Notes: a model not told the origin generated them from the sequence alone. 64,000 nt of DNA from Chlamydia poikilotherma (GCF_900239975.1 NZ_LS992154.1:496001-560000); one strand, 5' to 3'; shown: positions 17,639 through 27,617, counted from the stretch's first letter. Numbers and translations: made by a program.

Positions 17639-19228
17639 AAGATGGGAAAAGATATCCGCTATATTTGCGTTGAATGCATCGTGAGATAGAATTTCTTCTA
17701 CGGAGGGTTTCACCCTATATACCCAATTATTTTTCGATAGGGTACCCGGCATGTTTATGCGTTCATATTTTAGATTATTGGATACTAAATCAGGACAAAG
17801 AGCAAGATAGTCATTAATTAAGTTAATATGAAAAATAGACGATGTTTTATGAGATAATGTAAGAATATGTTTTTGATCTTCTTCTGATAGGACTGGTGTG
17901 AAAAACATTCCTAGAAATTTCGCAAATTTTTGAGCTTCTTTTGGGGCATGACGCCACCATAGGGCTAGCGTATCAGAGTCGTGAGTCGATAAGGAAGTTA
18001 CTGAAAGAGGAGAGTAGTTCTCTAAGGAAATAAAATTTCCGTCTCCCTCCCAGTTGCGCTCCCACCGAGGAATTCTTGTTCCACATATCCCTAATTTTAA
18101 TAATGTTTGTTTTACATCTGTGGGGATACTTCCCAGGTCTTCTCCTATCGGAAGCATACGAGATGCGCGTAAGATCTGTGTAAGCATCTGAGTTCCCTGG
18201 CTAATATATTCTTCTGGATCTTCCGGTTGGAATTTTCCATTTCCTGAAGTATCCCAGACCCATAAGCGAAAGAATCCTACGATATGATCTAGTCTATATA
18301 GAGAATAAAAATTTTCTGCATAACGAAGACGAGCTTTCCACCAGGTATAATTATCTTGAGCAAGATTATGTATATTATAGATAGGAAGGTGCCAGTTCTG
18401 TCCCTCAGCATTGTAAATATCTGGAGGGGCTCCAGCAGATCCTGAAGAGGAAAAAAACTGTCTATAATACCAAACATCACAGCTATCCTTACTAATAAGA
18501 ATAGGAAGATCTCCTTTAAGGAAAATTTGATTGTCATCTGCAAAAGCCTTTACTTGAGACATTTGTTGAAAGCAGAGATATTGTAGATAAGCAAAGAAGT
18601 CACATTCCTTTTCGAATTCCTTTTCGAATTTTGTGAAATTTTTAGTATCTGTATATACTTTAGGCCAATTATTTATAGGAGCTCCCTTTAGGTGATACTT
18701 AATCGCGCGAAATACTGTATAGGGGCGCAACCAATATTTTTCCTTTTCACAAAAAATCTGAAAATCTTCGTCTTTTAATGCTCCAATTTGAACTGCGTAC
18801 TGATAGTAGTCGCGGAGAAATTCCCATTTAGCAGCTTTGACTTGTGGATAATGTACATAGGGAAGTTTAGAAAGCTGCTGCATAGTTCTTAGCTTGGCAT
18901 TAGCATAGGCAACTGATTGAGCGTGGGGAAGACTTGCTAAGGAGAGATAAAGAGGATTAAGAGCTACTGAAGATATACTATTGTACGGGCTACTATCTTC
19001 ACCGCTATCGTTAATGGGAAGAATTTGTATAATTTGAAATCCATGTTTTCGACACCAAGAGATCATAGGAATAAGATCTAGAAACTCTCCGATACCACAG
19101 CTATTTTGTGTATGTAGGGAAAATAAGGGAACGCAGACCCCTTGTTTAGGGATAGTTCCCAGAGTTTTCCAGCTTTGCTTAGCTGGGGAATTTTGGATAT
19201 AGCGTAGAGCTTTAGAAAATGGAGTCAT
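17636..19228 (-). CDS. malQ: 4-alpha-glucanotransferase (amylomaltase)
   Basis: MalQ (GH77) transfers maltooligosaccharyl units and works with glycogen phosphorylase (glgP, 40835) in glycogen turnover. At 530 residues it has the usual size. GH77 regions are present in order: GDLPILISKDSCDVW, the nucleophile region LYRLDHIVGFFRLW (Asp of LDH), the acid/base PIGEDLGSIP (Glu of GED) and STHDSDTLALWW. It is the last gene of the cdsU-cdsV-copN-scc1-malQ array. The association of a glycogen enzyme with type III secretion genes is conserved in chlamydiae but has no known functional reason. Confidence 0.95.
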   Translation of the reverse strand: MTPFSKALRYIQNSPAKQSWKTLGTIPKQGVCVPLFSLHTQNSCGIGEFLDLIPMISWCRKHGFQIIQILPINDSGEDSSPYNSISSVALNPLYLSLASLPHAQSVAYANAKLRTMQQLSKLPYVHYPQVKAAKWEFLRDYYQYAVQIGALKDEDFQIFCEKEKYWLRPYTVFRAIKYHLKGAPINNWPKVYTDTKNFTKFEKEFEKECDFFAYLQYLCFQQMSQVKAFADDNQIFLKGDLPILISKDSCDVWYYRQFFSSSGSAGAPPDIYNAEGQNWHLPIYNIHNLAQDNYTWWKARLRYAENFYSLYRLDHIVGFFRLWVWDTSGNGKFQPEDPEEYISQGTQMLTQILRASRMLPIGEDLGSIPTDVKQTLLKLGICGTRIPRWERNWEGDGNFISLENYSPLSVTSLSTHDSDTLALWWRHAPKEAQKFAKFLGMFFTPVLSEEDQKHILTLSHKTSSIFHINLINDYLALCPDLVSNNLKYERINMPGTLSKNNWVYRVKPSVEEILSHDAFNANIADIFSHL

Positions 19229-19282
19229 AAATCATACGAACCTAAAACCTGCATGTTTAGACAAATTTGTAGTTGTCAGTAG

Positions 19283-19723
19283 TTATAAATGATACATACC
19301 TAAGACATGTAGATCAGGAAGATTCCCAGTTTCTAATGCAGCGATCCAAATTTTTGCATGCATGGAAAATAGAGTTAGATAGTGGAAAAGCTTATCTCCA
19401 TTTAGATAATTCATATTTAAAACATCAGATAGGTAAAGCTGTTGTGAGATTTCTCCATAACCAAGAATTCCTTTGATATTTGATTGAGGAGAAGCATTTA
19501 CAGAAAGAGCAGCTTTAAAGATCCGTTCACGGAATACGTTTTCAGGAAGCATTCCAAGAATTGTTCCTAAAGCAATATCACCAGAATTTCCATCCTCTTC
19601 AAGTTGTACTGGAACTTGAGTATCGCTGAAACGAATCAAACATGCTTGGTTCTTATCAGGAACTAAAGAAGTATTTAATTTTGTTCCTAAGGATTCTAGA
19701 AGTTGTTCGAACTGATTTTGCAT
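19283..19723 (-). CDS. scc1: Type III secretion chaperone Scc1 (CopN chaperone subunit)
   Basis: This 146-residue acidic small protein has the class I chaperone layout (alpha-beta-beta-beta-alpha-beta-beta-alpha). Its first helix is MQNQFEQLLESLG, followed by beta-rich segments and the LGTILGMLPE and LFSMHAKIWI parts. In C. trachomatis CT088 (Scc1, SycE-like) forms a heterodimer with Scc4 that binds the N-terminus of CopN. The start is 15 bases after the copN stop, consistent with co-expression with its client. Confidence 0.88.
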   Translation of the reverse strand: MQNQFEQLLESLGTKLNTSLVPDKNQACLIRFSDTQVPVQLEEDGNSGDIALGTILGMLPENVFRERIFKAALSVNASPQSNIKGILGYGEISQQLYLSDVLNMNYLNGDKLFHYLTLFSMHAKIWIAALETGNLPDLHVLGMYHL

Positions 19724-19738
19724 GGTAATCCGTAAAAA

Positions 19739-20932
19739 TTAAGACCAAGGATAAGGTTTGGGGAAGTCTGTGGCTTTTGGGTAATCTTCATTATTAATAT
19801 TCACTGCATCCAAAGCATTAGCCAGCATCGTGCCTAATTGCTGACGTTTTTCTGCTGAAGCAAATAATCTTGGAGAAGTTCCTCTTAAGGCAACGAAGAA
19901 GAGATTTAGCATGCCTGTAATAGCTTCTCTATCATCACCAACGAGATCTCGAACCCCACGTTCCATTTTTGAGGGTGTGGGGAATTTATCATTAATTAAC
20001 TTAAAGAAAGTATCTGCTACTTTCTCAAATTTAAGATCAGGCACTGATATCCCATCAGCTTTTAAAGATGCAGTAAGTGTGGGTAGTTTCGTTTGAAAGA
20101 AATCATAACCAGTAAGCACGGATTGAAGATTACGGGTTTCCGTCATCATTACTTGTAATTTTGGAGGTGGAACCGAAGATCCTTCAGATTTTAAATCTGC
20201 AGCCATACCTTTAAGAATGAAAGAGGAAACGGTCCCCATTTCTTCGAAGCTATAACGTGATTGAAGAGTTGTTAATAATTGTTCACAGGAATGAAAATCA
20301 GAAGTTACCTGAAGATAGAGAGCTCGCAATCCTGGGGCGGAAGTATTTAATAGAGACGCATATTCTTGGGAGGCAAACAAAATATTTTTACCGCCGACAA
20401 CAGCTTGTTTATTTTGTTGCGTGTGGTTTTGTTGTGCTTTAATTAAAGTGTCTTTTAAAGCACCTTTAGAAGCAGGCGTTGTTTGGACTAAGTAATCTAG
20501 AGCAATGCTTTGAAGTGCGGGATCAGAAAATTTAGATTTAACAAGATCTAAAACATCTTCTTCGGAGGAATCATCATGCAGAGAATCTCGAATGCTGCGT
20601 AAATCTTGACCTGAAATTTCCGCATTACTTTCGGTATATTTATCAGCAAGATCTGCGTCGGATTTATCTCCAGTGCCTTCGGATTTTTTCTCTGTCTGAG
20701 CAGCGCCTTTTCTTCTAGATTCTAGAGTCTGGAATTTTTCTTCTTTCTTTTTAGTCCGTGTCGCTGCCTGAGGATTTGATACATCCTGAGAATCCTTAAT
20801 CATGCTGATGTCGGATTGCTCTTGGCCAGCCACAACTTCTCGGGCATCAGCTTGCGCTGCTGCAGCTTGCATTTTTGCAACGTCAACACCTTGTGAACCG
20901 CCTAAGCCACCAGCTCCTCCAGATGCAGCCAT
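19739..20932 (-). CDS. copN: CopN, type III secretion gatekeeper and effector (YopN/TyeA-like)
   Basis: This 397-residue protein has a Gly/Ala-rich start (MAASGGAGGLGGSQG) and a disordered, charged N-terminal ~100 residues expected to hold the secretion signal and chaperone-binding site. After that comes an alpha-helical YopN-like domain and a C-terminal TyeA-like part (about residues 300-380, including DREAITGMLNLFFVALRG). CopN plugs the secretion gate before host contact and, in C. pneumoniae, also binds tubulin. A good ribosome site (AAAGAGGG) precedes the ATG. It lies between its export gate (cdsV) and its chaperone (scc1). Confidence 0.93.
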   Translation of the reverse strand: MAASGGAGGLGGSQGVDVAKMQAAAAQADAREVVAGQEQSDISMIKDSQDVSNPQAATRTKKKEEKFQTLESRRKGAAQTEKKSEGTGDKSDADLADKYTESNAEISGQDLRSIRDSLHDDSSEEDVLDLVKSKFSDPALQSIALDYLVQTTPASKGALKDTLIKAQQNHTQQNKQAVVGGKNILFASQEYASLLNTSAPGLRALYLQVTSDFHSCEQLLTTLQSRYSFEEMGTVSSFILKGMAADLKSEGSSVPPPKLQVMMTETRNLQSVLTGYDFFQTKLPTLTASLKADGISVPDLKFEKVADTFFKLINDKFPTPSKMERGVRDLVGDDREAITGMLNLFFVALRGTSPRLFASAEKRQQLGTMLANALDAVNINNEDYPKATDFPKPYPWS

Positions 20933-20962
20933 ATACCCTCTTTAAGAATCGAAAGATACTTA

Positions 20963-23092
20963 TTAGAAAATTTGAATTCTTCCTAATGGCTGGATACGAA
21001 TCTCAGGGAGAATCTCTTGATATGAAATCACAGCAATATCGGGGAATTCTGTTTCTATTAATTTCCTTACATATCGTCTTACGTCAATTGCTGTCAACAG
21101 CACAGGGGGTTGACCTCCGGGAGGTGTTGGTGTAATCGTATTTCTCATAGATTTTAAGATGAGGTTTACGGAATCGGGATCTAAAGCAAGATAAGATCCT
21201 GCAGAGGTTTGCTTAATCGCTCCACGAATCATCTCTTCAATTTCTGGATCTAATAAATAAACAGAAATAGCGGACTGGCCCTGAGAAAATTTAAAGCTAA
21301 TATAGAGTTTAAGAGAAGAACGTACGTATTCAGTAAGTAATACAGTATCTTTTTCTGTTTGTGCCCATTCACTCAATGATTCTAAAATTGTACGCAAATC
21401 TTTAATAGATATTTGTTCTTGGACTAAACGTTTGAAAATCTCAGTAAGCTTTTGTAGAGGAATAAGTCGAGTAACTTCTTTAACAAGATCAGGAAACGAA
21501 CGTTCCATAAATTCAATCATAGAACGCACTTCTTGAATTCCCAAGAACTCTTGAGAACTTCTATGGAAGAAGTACGAAAGATGGAGAATAATTACCTCTA
21601 AAGGCGTCCAGTATTTAATCGCTGCTTTTTCTAAAATAGCTTTAGCATCTTCACTAACCCAAGCAGAAGGTAGGCCTGCAGCATTTTTATAAGTTAAGAA
21701 AGGAAGATTATATCTCTTGAGATTCTCTTCTACTTCATTAGTTAACACGTGATTTGGGGGAACCTTTCCTCGAACATAGGGAACTTCATTAAGAAGGATC
21801 ATATAGTCGTATCCTTCTAGAGAAGGAGAATCCGTACGTACGTGAATTCCTGGATAACGAATACCTATATCTTGATAGAGAGCCTGACGCATTTTAGGAA
21901 TCATATCGTCGATAAAGCTTTGCCCTGATTTTGTTCTATTTTGAATTAATTTAGATAGATCTTTACCTAACTCTAAAATTACCGGTAGGGTTAGTGCATA
22001 ATCGTCTGGATTGTCACCAGCTGTTGCTGCTCCGTCAGCAGCAGCTCCTACTGTTGTTGATGCTCCCGATGCTCCTTTTTTAGTGGTATTGTTTTTCTTG
22101 GCAAGAAGAATAACGCCAAGAAGACCAAAGATAAAAGATAGAATCGAGAAGGACCAAAGCGGGAATCCTTTGAAGAATCCCACACCTAAAGTTGCTGCAG
22201 AAGCTAAAAGCAATGCTCTAGGTTCCTTAACTAACTGAGAAGAAATCTCTTTACCTAAATTCGTGTTTTTATCGCTAGAAACACGAGTAGTCACAATACC
22301 AGCAGTTAAGGAGATAAGTAGTGAAGGAATCTGAGAGACTAAACCATCACCAATAGATAAAAGGGTGTAAACGTGTGCAGCTTGAGCGAGATCCATTCCG
22401 TGCATAGCTACGCCAATAGTCAAACCGCCAACGATATTAATTAAGGAGATAACGATACCTGCGATAACGTCTCCTTTAATGAACTTCATAGCACCATCCA
22501 TGGCTCCATAAAGCTCACTTTCCTTCTGAATCATTCCTCGTTTATCACGAGCTTGTTGTGCATCAATCATTCCTGCTCGCAAATCCGCGTCAATAGCCAT
22601 CTGCTTACCAGGCATAGCGTCTAATCGGAATCTCGCAGCAACCTCGGCAACACGCTCAGCACCTTTAGTAACAACGATAAACTGAATAATTGTAATGATT
22701 AAGAAGATAATAAATCCAACAACGTAGTTCCCTCCAACGACAAAGTCTCCGAAAGCTTGAATGACGTGACCCGCATAAGCTTTAAGAAGAATTTGTCTCG
22801 ACGAAGAAATATTAATTCCCAAACGAAACATCGTTGTAATTAAGAGTAGAGATGGGAAAACTGATAACTGCAACGCGCTAGGAATATATAAAGCCACCAT
22901 CAATAAGAAGACAGAAACCGCTAAGTTGATAGTGATCATCAGGTCGACAATAGTCGGAGGTAGGGGCAAGATGATCATTAAAACAACGCCAATCATCCAT
23001 AGAGCAAGGATGAGGTCGCTGGATTTATTGATCATGTTTAGGGCAGCTTCTCCCCCAAAGGTTCTACTAACAAAATTGAGTAGCTTGTTCAT
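20963..23092 (-). CDS. cdsV: Type III secretion export-gate protein CdsV (LcrD/FlhA family)
   Basis: This 709-residue FHIPEP-family protein has about eight membrane helices in the first 330 residues, with the cytoplasmic loop signature PGKQMAIDADLRAGMID between them. A Gly/Ala/Thr linker sits near residue 350, and the cytosolic domain (about 365-709) would form the nonameric ring above the export gate. Its ATG overlaps the cdsU stop by one base (TAATG), indicating coupled translation. The segment HRSSQEFLGIQEVRSMIE is typical of LcrD proteins. Confidence 0.96.
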   Translation of the reverse strand: MNKLLNFVSRTFGGEAALNMINKSSDLILALWMIGVVLMIILPLPPTIVDLMITINLAVSVFLLMVALYIPSALQLSVFPSLLLITTMFRLGINISSSRQILLKAYAGHVIQAFGDFVVGGNYVVGFIIFLIITIIQFIVVTKGAERVAEVAARFRLDAMPGKQMAIDADLRAGMIDAQQARDKRGMIQKESELYGAMDGAMKFIKGDVIAGIVISLINIVGGLTIGVAMHGMDLAQAAHVYTLLSIGDGLVSQIPSLLISLTAGIVTTRVSSDKNTNLGKEISSQLVKEPRALLLASAATLGVGFFKGFPLWSFSILSFIFGLLGVILLAKKNNTTKKGASGASTTVGAAADGAATAGDNPDDYALTLPVILELGKDLSKLIQNRTKSGQSFIDDMIPKMRQALYQDIGIRYPGIHVRTDSPSLEGYDYMILLNEVPYVRGKVPPNHVLTNEVEENLKRYNLPFLTYKNAAGLPSAWVSEDAKAILEKAAIKYWTPLEVIILHLSYFFHRSSQEFLGIQEVRSMIEFMERSFPDLVKEVTRLIPLQKLTEIFKRLVQEQISIKDLRTILESLSEWAQTEKDTVLLTEYVRSSLKLYISFKFSQGQSAISVYLLDPEIEEMIRGAIKQTSAGSYLALDPDSVNLILKSMRNTITPTPPGGQPPVLLTAIDVRRYVRKLIETEFPDIAVISYQEILPEIRIQPLGRIQIF

Positions 23093-24174
23093 TATAGATT
23101 ATCGGGTTGGTTAATATTTTTATTGTTAGGATTTTGTGCATTAAGAGAAGTGATGTAGAGAAGGATTTCTCCAATAGCTTCATACGTCGACTCTGGAATA
23201 AACTTCAACTCTTTTCCTTCATCCCAAAGCTGATGCGCCAAAGGCACATTCCTCATGATAGGAATACCATATTTTTCAGCTTCTGTGATGATTCTTTTTG
23301 CACGTAAATTAATTCCCATAGCAATAATCCATGGAGCTTTATATTTTTCCGGCATATAACCGATAGCTACAGCTATGTCCTTAGGATTAGAGACTACCGC
23401 ACTCGCATGCTTAATTTGAGAAGAGGTATCTTCATAAGCGATTTCTTGAGCAATTTGACGACGGCGTCCCTTGATCTCCGGATTACCTTCTGTATCCTTA
23501 AATTCCTGTTTAACCTCAAACTTTTCCATTTTTAGTTCTTTAGCAAAGTTCTTTCTTTGATACACTAAGTCAAGAACGGCAACGACTAAGAAAAAAATAC
23601 CAATTGATGTGACCGCTTTATAAAGTATCTGTTTAAAGATGACGGCAATAACAATTGGAGAGACTCCTGCAGTTTCTATAATCAACGGCACACGGTTTTT
23701 TAGTGTAACGTACAGAATTAAGGCGGCACCAAAAATTTTTAAAATAGACTTTAGTAATTCGATTAAAGTCTTTACTTTAAATTTTTGTTTTAAATTTTCA
23801 ATAGGATTGAACTTTTTTAAGTCGGGTTTGAAAACCTCGGTAGAAAAAGTTGGGCCTACAACAAGAAATCCAACAAGAATACCAACAAAGCCTACTGCTC
23901 CAAGTAATGGAAGAGAAGTCGTAAGAATTAAAGTTAAGCAGCTATGTAAATAGTATAACGTGACTCTAGGATCGTGATTTGTAGGAGCTTCCTTAAAAAT
24001 AGAAACTAAAAAACTACCAAGATGTTTTGCGAAAAATGACGATAAATAAAATGTTGTGAACATCGAAACGATAAAAGTCACCGCGGAAGGAAAATCCTGA
24101 GATTTTGCTACCTGGCCTTTTTTTCTAGCGTCTCTAAGACGCTTCGGGGTCGCCTTTTCTGTTTTTTCACCCAT
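23092..24174 (-). CDS. cdsU: Type III secretion switch protein CdsU (YscU/FlhB family)
   Basis: This 360-residue protein starts MGEKTEKATPKRLRDARKKG, the standard FlhB/YscU N-terminus. Four membrane helices follow (about 28-50, 75-108, 140-160, 172-205), then a cytosolic domain. The autocleavage motif, NPTH in Yersinia and flagella, reads N263-P264-K265-D266 here; the neighbouring IAVAIGY and VPLAHQLWD are well conserved. The family controls substrate switching after Asn-Pro self-cleavage. Lys/Asp in place of Thr/His leaves the cleavage step open to question. It is first gene of the array leading to malQ, with a possible -10 (TATAAT on the minus strand at 24280-24285). Confidence 0.94.
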   Translation of the reverse strand: MGEKTEKATPKRLRDARKKGQVAKSQDFPSAVTFIVSMFTTFYLSSFFAKHLGSFLVSIFKEAPTNHDPRVTLYYLHSCLTLILTTSLPLLGAVGFVGILVGFLVVGPTFSTEVFKPDLKKFNPIENLKQKFKVKTLIELLKSILKIFGAALILYVTLKNRVPLIIETAGVSPIVIAVIFKQILYKAVTSIGIFFLVVAVLDLVYQRKNFAKELKMEKFEVKQEFKDTEGNPEIKGRRRQIAQEIAYEDTSSQIKHASAVVSNPKDIAVAIGYMPEKYKAPWIIAMGINLRAKRIITEAEKYGIPIMRNVPLAHQLWDEGKELKFIPESTYEAIGEILLYITSLNAQNPNNKNINQPDNL

Positions 24175-24387
24175 CGCTTGGCCAAATTTAAATAAAGAGC
24201 ATTAAATAGGAATAATCTGGAAATTACCTTATAAGCGTGTTTTTAACAAGAGAGAAGCCTAGGGGATTGAATCTTAATCATTATAAATTTGCATTTCCTT
24301 GATAAGAGTTTTTTAGATTTTTTTAGAAAGATCTAATAATAAGTTGTTAAGAAAATATTGGTCGGTAAACCTCAAATCCTTTATTGT

Positions 24388-24484
24388 CTTTAGTGATCAC
24401 ACTAAAGGTGCTAGGTTCGAAATATTAAAGAGCCTAGTGCAAACTCCCACAGGCGTAGGATCAACGATCCTAATGTTTGTGGGA
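24388..24484 (+). ncRNA. Three-stem structured leader upstream of ychF (candidate cis-regulatory RNA or sRNA)
   Basis: In the 353-base gap 24175-24527 a run of stems lies 40-140 bases before ychF. Stem 1 is CTTTAGTG/CACTAAAG (24388-24395 with 24400-24407, 8 bp, four-base loop). Stem 2 is GGTGCTAGG paired with CCTAGTGC (24408-24415 with 24433-24440, two wobble pairs). Stem 3 is TCCCACA/TGTGGGA (24445-24451 with 24478-24484) enclosing AGGATC/GATCCT (24457-24462 with 24466-24471). No T-run follows, so these are not plain terminators. The rest of the gap (24175-24387) is AT-rich and should hold the cdsU and ychF promoters. I do not recognise the fold as a known riboswitch. Confidence 0.5.
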
Positions 24485-24527
24485 ATTCTTCCCTACTGAA
24501 AGGTGAACATTAAACAAAAGATGACAT

Positions 24528-25622
24528 ATGGGGCATACAGAGTGTGGGATCGTAGGACTTCCTAATGTAGGTAAGTCAGGGCTATTTAATGCCCTTACTG
24601 GAGCACAAGTAGCTTCTTATAACTATCCCTTTTGTACAATTGATCCAAATATCGGTATTGTTCCGGTTATCGATAATCGTCTAGATATTTTGGCTAAGAT
24701 GAGCCAAAGTCAGAAGATTATTTATGCTGATATGAAATTTGTTGATATCGCAGGTTTAGTAAAAGGAGCCGCAGACGGTGCCGGATTAGGAAATAGATTT
24801 CTTTCTCATATTCGCGAGACTCATGCTATAGCTCATGTTGTTCGTTGTTTTGATAATGATGACGTTACCCATGTATCTGGAAAGATAGATCCTAGTGACG
24901 ATATTTCAGTCATAAATTTAGAGTTAATTTTCTCTGATTTCTCTTCAGCAACAAGTATTCGTAGTAAATTAGAAAAGCAAGCCAAGGGTAAAAAAGACCT
25001 CGGGATTGTCTTACCTTTATTAGATAGGGTGATTAAGCATTTAGAAAGCGGTCAGCCTGTACGTACTTTAGATTTGTCTTATGAAGAGGAGGTACAGTTA
25101 AAGCCTTATCCATTTTTAACAGCGAAGCCTATGTTATATATAGCCAATATAGGAGAGGATTCTATAGCAACTATGCATAATGATTATGTTGCTGTTGTTC
25201 AAGAGATTGCTAAGAAGGAAAATGCTCAAGTAGTTCCAATTTGTGTCCAATTGGAGGAAGAAGTGATCTCTTTGCCCACGGAAGAGCGTCAGGATTTTTT
25301 AAATAGTTTAGGTCTTGAGGAATCGGGCTTGAATCGACTAGTGCGTGCTTCCTACCAAACACTTGGATTGATTTCGTACTTTACAACCGGACCGCAAGAA
25401 ACTCGAGCTTGGACTATTCCTATAGGATCTTCGGCTTCAGAAGCCGCAGGGCAGATTCATACAGATATTCAAAAAGGATTCATTCGTGCAGAGGTTGTTA
25501 CTCTTGAAGATATGATAACGTATGACGGTCGTACAGGAGTTCGTGAAGCTGGTAAATTACGCGCAGAAGGTAGAGATTATATCGTTCAAGACGGCGACAT
25601 TATGCTTTTCTTACATAATTAG
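24528..25622 (+). CDS. ychF: Ribosome-associated P-loop ATPase YchF (Obg/OLA1 family)
   Basis: This 364-residue member of the Obg-like family binds ATP in preference to GTP and associates with ribosomes and stress responses. The G1 motif GLPNVGKS is at residues 10-17 and the G3 region is DIAGLVKGAADGAGLG. The G4 position reads NIGE rather than NKxD, as expected for ATP-specific YchF/OLA1. A coiled-coil insert lies around residues 140-190, and the TGS-like C-terminal domain contains GFIRAEVV. The long structured leader upstream is unusual. The 3' end overlaps ribF by 23 bases on the opposite strand. Confidence 0.96.
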   Translation: MGHTECGIVGLPNVGKSGLFNALTGAQVASYNYPFCTIDPNIGIVPVIDNRLDILAKMSQSQKIIYADMKFVDIAGLVKGAADGAGLGNRFLSHIRETHAIAHVVRCFDNDDVTHVSGKIDPSDDISVINLELIFSDFSSATSIRSKLEKQAKGKKDLGIVLPLLDRVIKHLESGQPVRTLDLSYEEEVQLKPYPFLTAKPMLYIANIGEDSIATMHNDYVAVVQEIAKKENAQVVPICVQLEEEVISLPTEERQDFLNSLGLEESGLNRLVRASYQTLGLISYFTTGPQETRAWTIPIGSSASEAAGQIHTDIQKGFIRAEVVTLEDMITYDGRTGVREAGKLRAEGRDYIVQDGDIMLFLHN

Positions 25623-26514
25623 TATTAAAAAATATTTTCGCATCAATCATGTCTTTATGAATAGCTGTTGATAAATCTTCTCTAGAAGGAAATTTTTTTT
25701 CTTTCCGAAGGAATTTCTTAGGAGTTACAGAAACTGTCTCGCCATATAAGTTCCCAGAAAAATTAAATAGATGGGCTTCTAAGCATAGGAAATCCCTACC
25801 TACTGTAGGAGCTTCTCCAAGATTCATAATTCCTTGATATGAGGTAGTACAATGTTCTATTTCACATGCATATACTCCGTAAGGCAGCAAGCACTGCTCT
25901 TGAGGAAGGTTAATAGTGGCAACTCCTAATTTTGTTCCCAAACCATAACCTCTTTCGATTTTTCCTATATATTTATAGGAATATCCTAAATGCCGGTTCG
26001 CATTATCTAGATCGCCTTCTGTTAAAAATTGGCGAATTTTTTTACTAGAAACTATCTCATTATCAATTTTATATGGAGGTATCTCGATAATTTCGATTCC
26101 TAAAGATTTTGTCAGAGGTTGCAATGTTGTGGCATTTCCTTGTCCTCCCTTGCCCAATCTAGAATCATATCCTAATATTAAACGTTTACATCTTAAGGTC
26201 TGATGTAGGGAAAGTATGAAATTTTCAGCAGATTGATTAGCAAAATCCTTCGTAAAAGGAAGAATATATAAATAATCTATAGAGAAATCTTGTAAAAGGA
26301 GGAACCTTTCTTTTGTACTTGTAATTAGCTTAGGATTGAGTGGTTGTAAAATCGCTTGAGGATGTAAATCGAAGGTAATTATTCCCGATGTCCCAGGGAA
26401 AGAAGATAGGGCAGTAAGCAGCTGTTTATGACCTAAATGACAACCATCAAAAAAACCTATAGTTATAGAATCCACAGAATGGGGGATCGATATTAAACTA
26501 TAGAATGTTTCCAT
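25600..26514 (-). CDS. ribF: Riboflavin kinase/FMN adenylyltransferase RibF
   Basis: This bifunctional enzyme makes FMN then FAD. In 304 residues the N-terminal nucleotidyltransferase domain shows [11 protein letters not shown] (the HxGH-type motif) and [12 protein letters not shown]. The C-terminal kinase domain shows [21 protein letters not shown], in which the usual PTxN metal/phosphate motif reads ATIN; the Thr and Asn are kept. The start overlaps the truB 3' end by 17 bases. It is last in the rpsA-nusA-infB-rbfA-truB-ribF array. Confidence 0.94.
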   Translation of the reverse strand: METFYSLISIPHSVDSITIGFFDGCHLGHKQLLTALSSFPGTSGIITFDLHPQAILQPLNPKLITSTKERFLLLQDFSIDYLYILPFTKDFANQSAENFILSLHQTLRCKRLILGYDSRLGKGGQGNATTLQPLTKSLGIEIIEIPPYKIDNEIVSSKKIRQFLTEGDLDNANRHLGYSYKYIGKIERGYGLGTKLGVATINLPQEQCLLPYGVYACEIEHCTTSYQGIMNLGEAPTVGRDFLCLEAHLFNFSGNLYGETVSVTPKKFLRKEKKFPSREDLSTAIHKDMIDAKIFFNTNYVRKA

Positions 26515-27205
26515 TGAAGTCTCTTAGGTAAGGAGATATGTCAAATTCAGGACAGTCTAAAAGACAACCGTCAATACATTGATCTATAGAAAAACTTCCA
26601 CTACGTAAACGTCTGAGTTCTTCCAAATAAGCTCCACAGCCTAACATGTTTCCTAGTTCATGAGCAATACTACGAATATAAGTTCCTTTACTACACTGCA
26701 CAGAAAAATGTAATAAGGGATATTCGTATTTTGTAATTTGTAGACTTACCTGAACTGTAGATTGGCGACGCTCTATTGATAACCCTTGTCGGGCGTATTC
26801 ATAGAGTTTTTTCCCATTGATCTTTTTTGCAGAAAACATTGGAGGGATTTGTTGGATTTCTCCCTGAAAATATTGCGAAGCTTCGATTATTTGTTCATAG
26901 GTTGGCACCTTTTTTGACCTACCAACAATTTTACCATCGCAATCATAAGAATCCGTAGTTGTGCCTAGATGGGCAACTGCAGCATATTCTTTATCTTCAA
27001 ATAACAAAACATCAGAAAGTCGTGTAAATTTACGACCTATTAACATGACCATCACGCCTGTAGCAAAAGGATCGAGAGTCCCCGCATGACCAATTTTTTT
27101 TACTCCGATTGATTTTGTTAAAGTGCGAATGAGACTAAATGAAGTTCTTCCTTGAGGCTTATCTACTAGAAGGATACCTTCTTTAAGTTCTGTAGCAAGT
27201 TCCAT
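26498..27205 (-). CDS. truB: tRNA pseudouridine(55) synthase TruB
   Basis: TruB converts U55 in the T-loop of tRNAs to pseudouridine. In 235 residues the catalytic motif [12 protein letters not shown] places the essential Asp at D45. [13 protein letters not shown] at the N-terminus and [12 protein letters not shown] are family signatures. It is shorter than the E. coli enzyme (about 310 residues), lacking much of the C-terminal PUA part. It is placed after rbfA in the translation operon. Confidence 0.95.
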   Translation of the reverse strand: MELATELKEGILLVDKPQGRTSFSLIRTLTKSIGVKKIGHAGTLDPFATGVMVMLIGRKFTRLSDVLLFEDKEYAAVAHLGTTTDSYDCDGKIVGRSKKVPTYEQIIEASQYFQGEIQQIPPMFSAKKINGKKLYEYARQGLSIERRQSTVQVSLQITKYEYPLLHFSVQCSKGTYIRSIAHELGNMLGCGAYLEELRRLRSGSFSIDQCIDGCLLDCPEFDISPYLRDFNGNIL

Positions 27206-27248
27206 AATGATGTCGTCAATGTTAGATGATCTTTCTAGGCAGATAATA

Positions 27249-27611
27249 TTAATTCTTATCTTGTTCTCGTATTTTCCAGAGCAAGTTTTCTATATGATCT
27301 TGTGGAGAAAAAATATCTTCGAGATAAAAATGTATCTCAGGAAAATACTTAAGTACAACGCCTTTAGAAGCTTTATAACCAATATATCCTGCTGATGCTT
27401 TTAACGCTTCCAAAGTTTCTGCTGATGTATTTTCGTGAGGCATAATTGAAACATAGACACGAGCTGCATGTAAGTCTTTAGATAAACACACCCTAGTAAC
27501 TGTAATCCAACGATTCGAAATTTTCGGGTGCTTTACATCTTTTAAGATCACATTGGCAATCGCTTCACGAAGTAATGAATTAACCTTTTTTATACGTCTA
27601 TTTTCAGTCAT
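27249..27611 (-). CDS. rbfA: Ribosome-binding factor A
   Basis: This 120-residue KH-fold protein is needed for 30S maturation and 16S 5' end processing. The N-terminus [21 protein letters not shown] and the core [19 protein letters not shown] followed by HFYLEDIFS match the family. It starts 6 bases after the infB stop, the common bacterial order infB-rbfA-truB. Confidence 0.94.
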   Translation of the reverse strand: MTENRRIKKVNSLLREAIANVILKDVKHPKISNRWITVTRVCLSKDLHAARVYVSIMPHENTSAETLEALKASAGYIGYKASKGVVLKYFPEIHFYLEDIFSPQDHIENLLWKIREQDKN

Positions 27612-27617
27612 AGTATT

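Noticed and set aside
19229..19320. Possible imperfect repeat near the scc1 end and malQ start (AATGATACATACC versus AATCATACGAACC)
   Set aside because: Similarity is short and interrupted; it could be chance in AT-rich sequence.
24408..24440. GGTTCGAAA resembling a tRNA T-arm in the ychF leader
   Set aside because: There is no acceptor stem, D-arm or anticodon arm around it; it is the loop edge of stem 2 of the leader.
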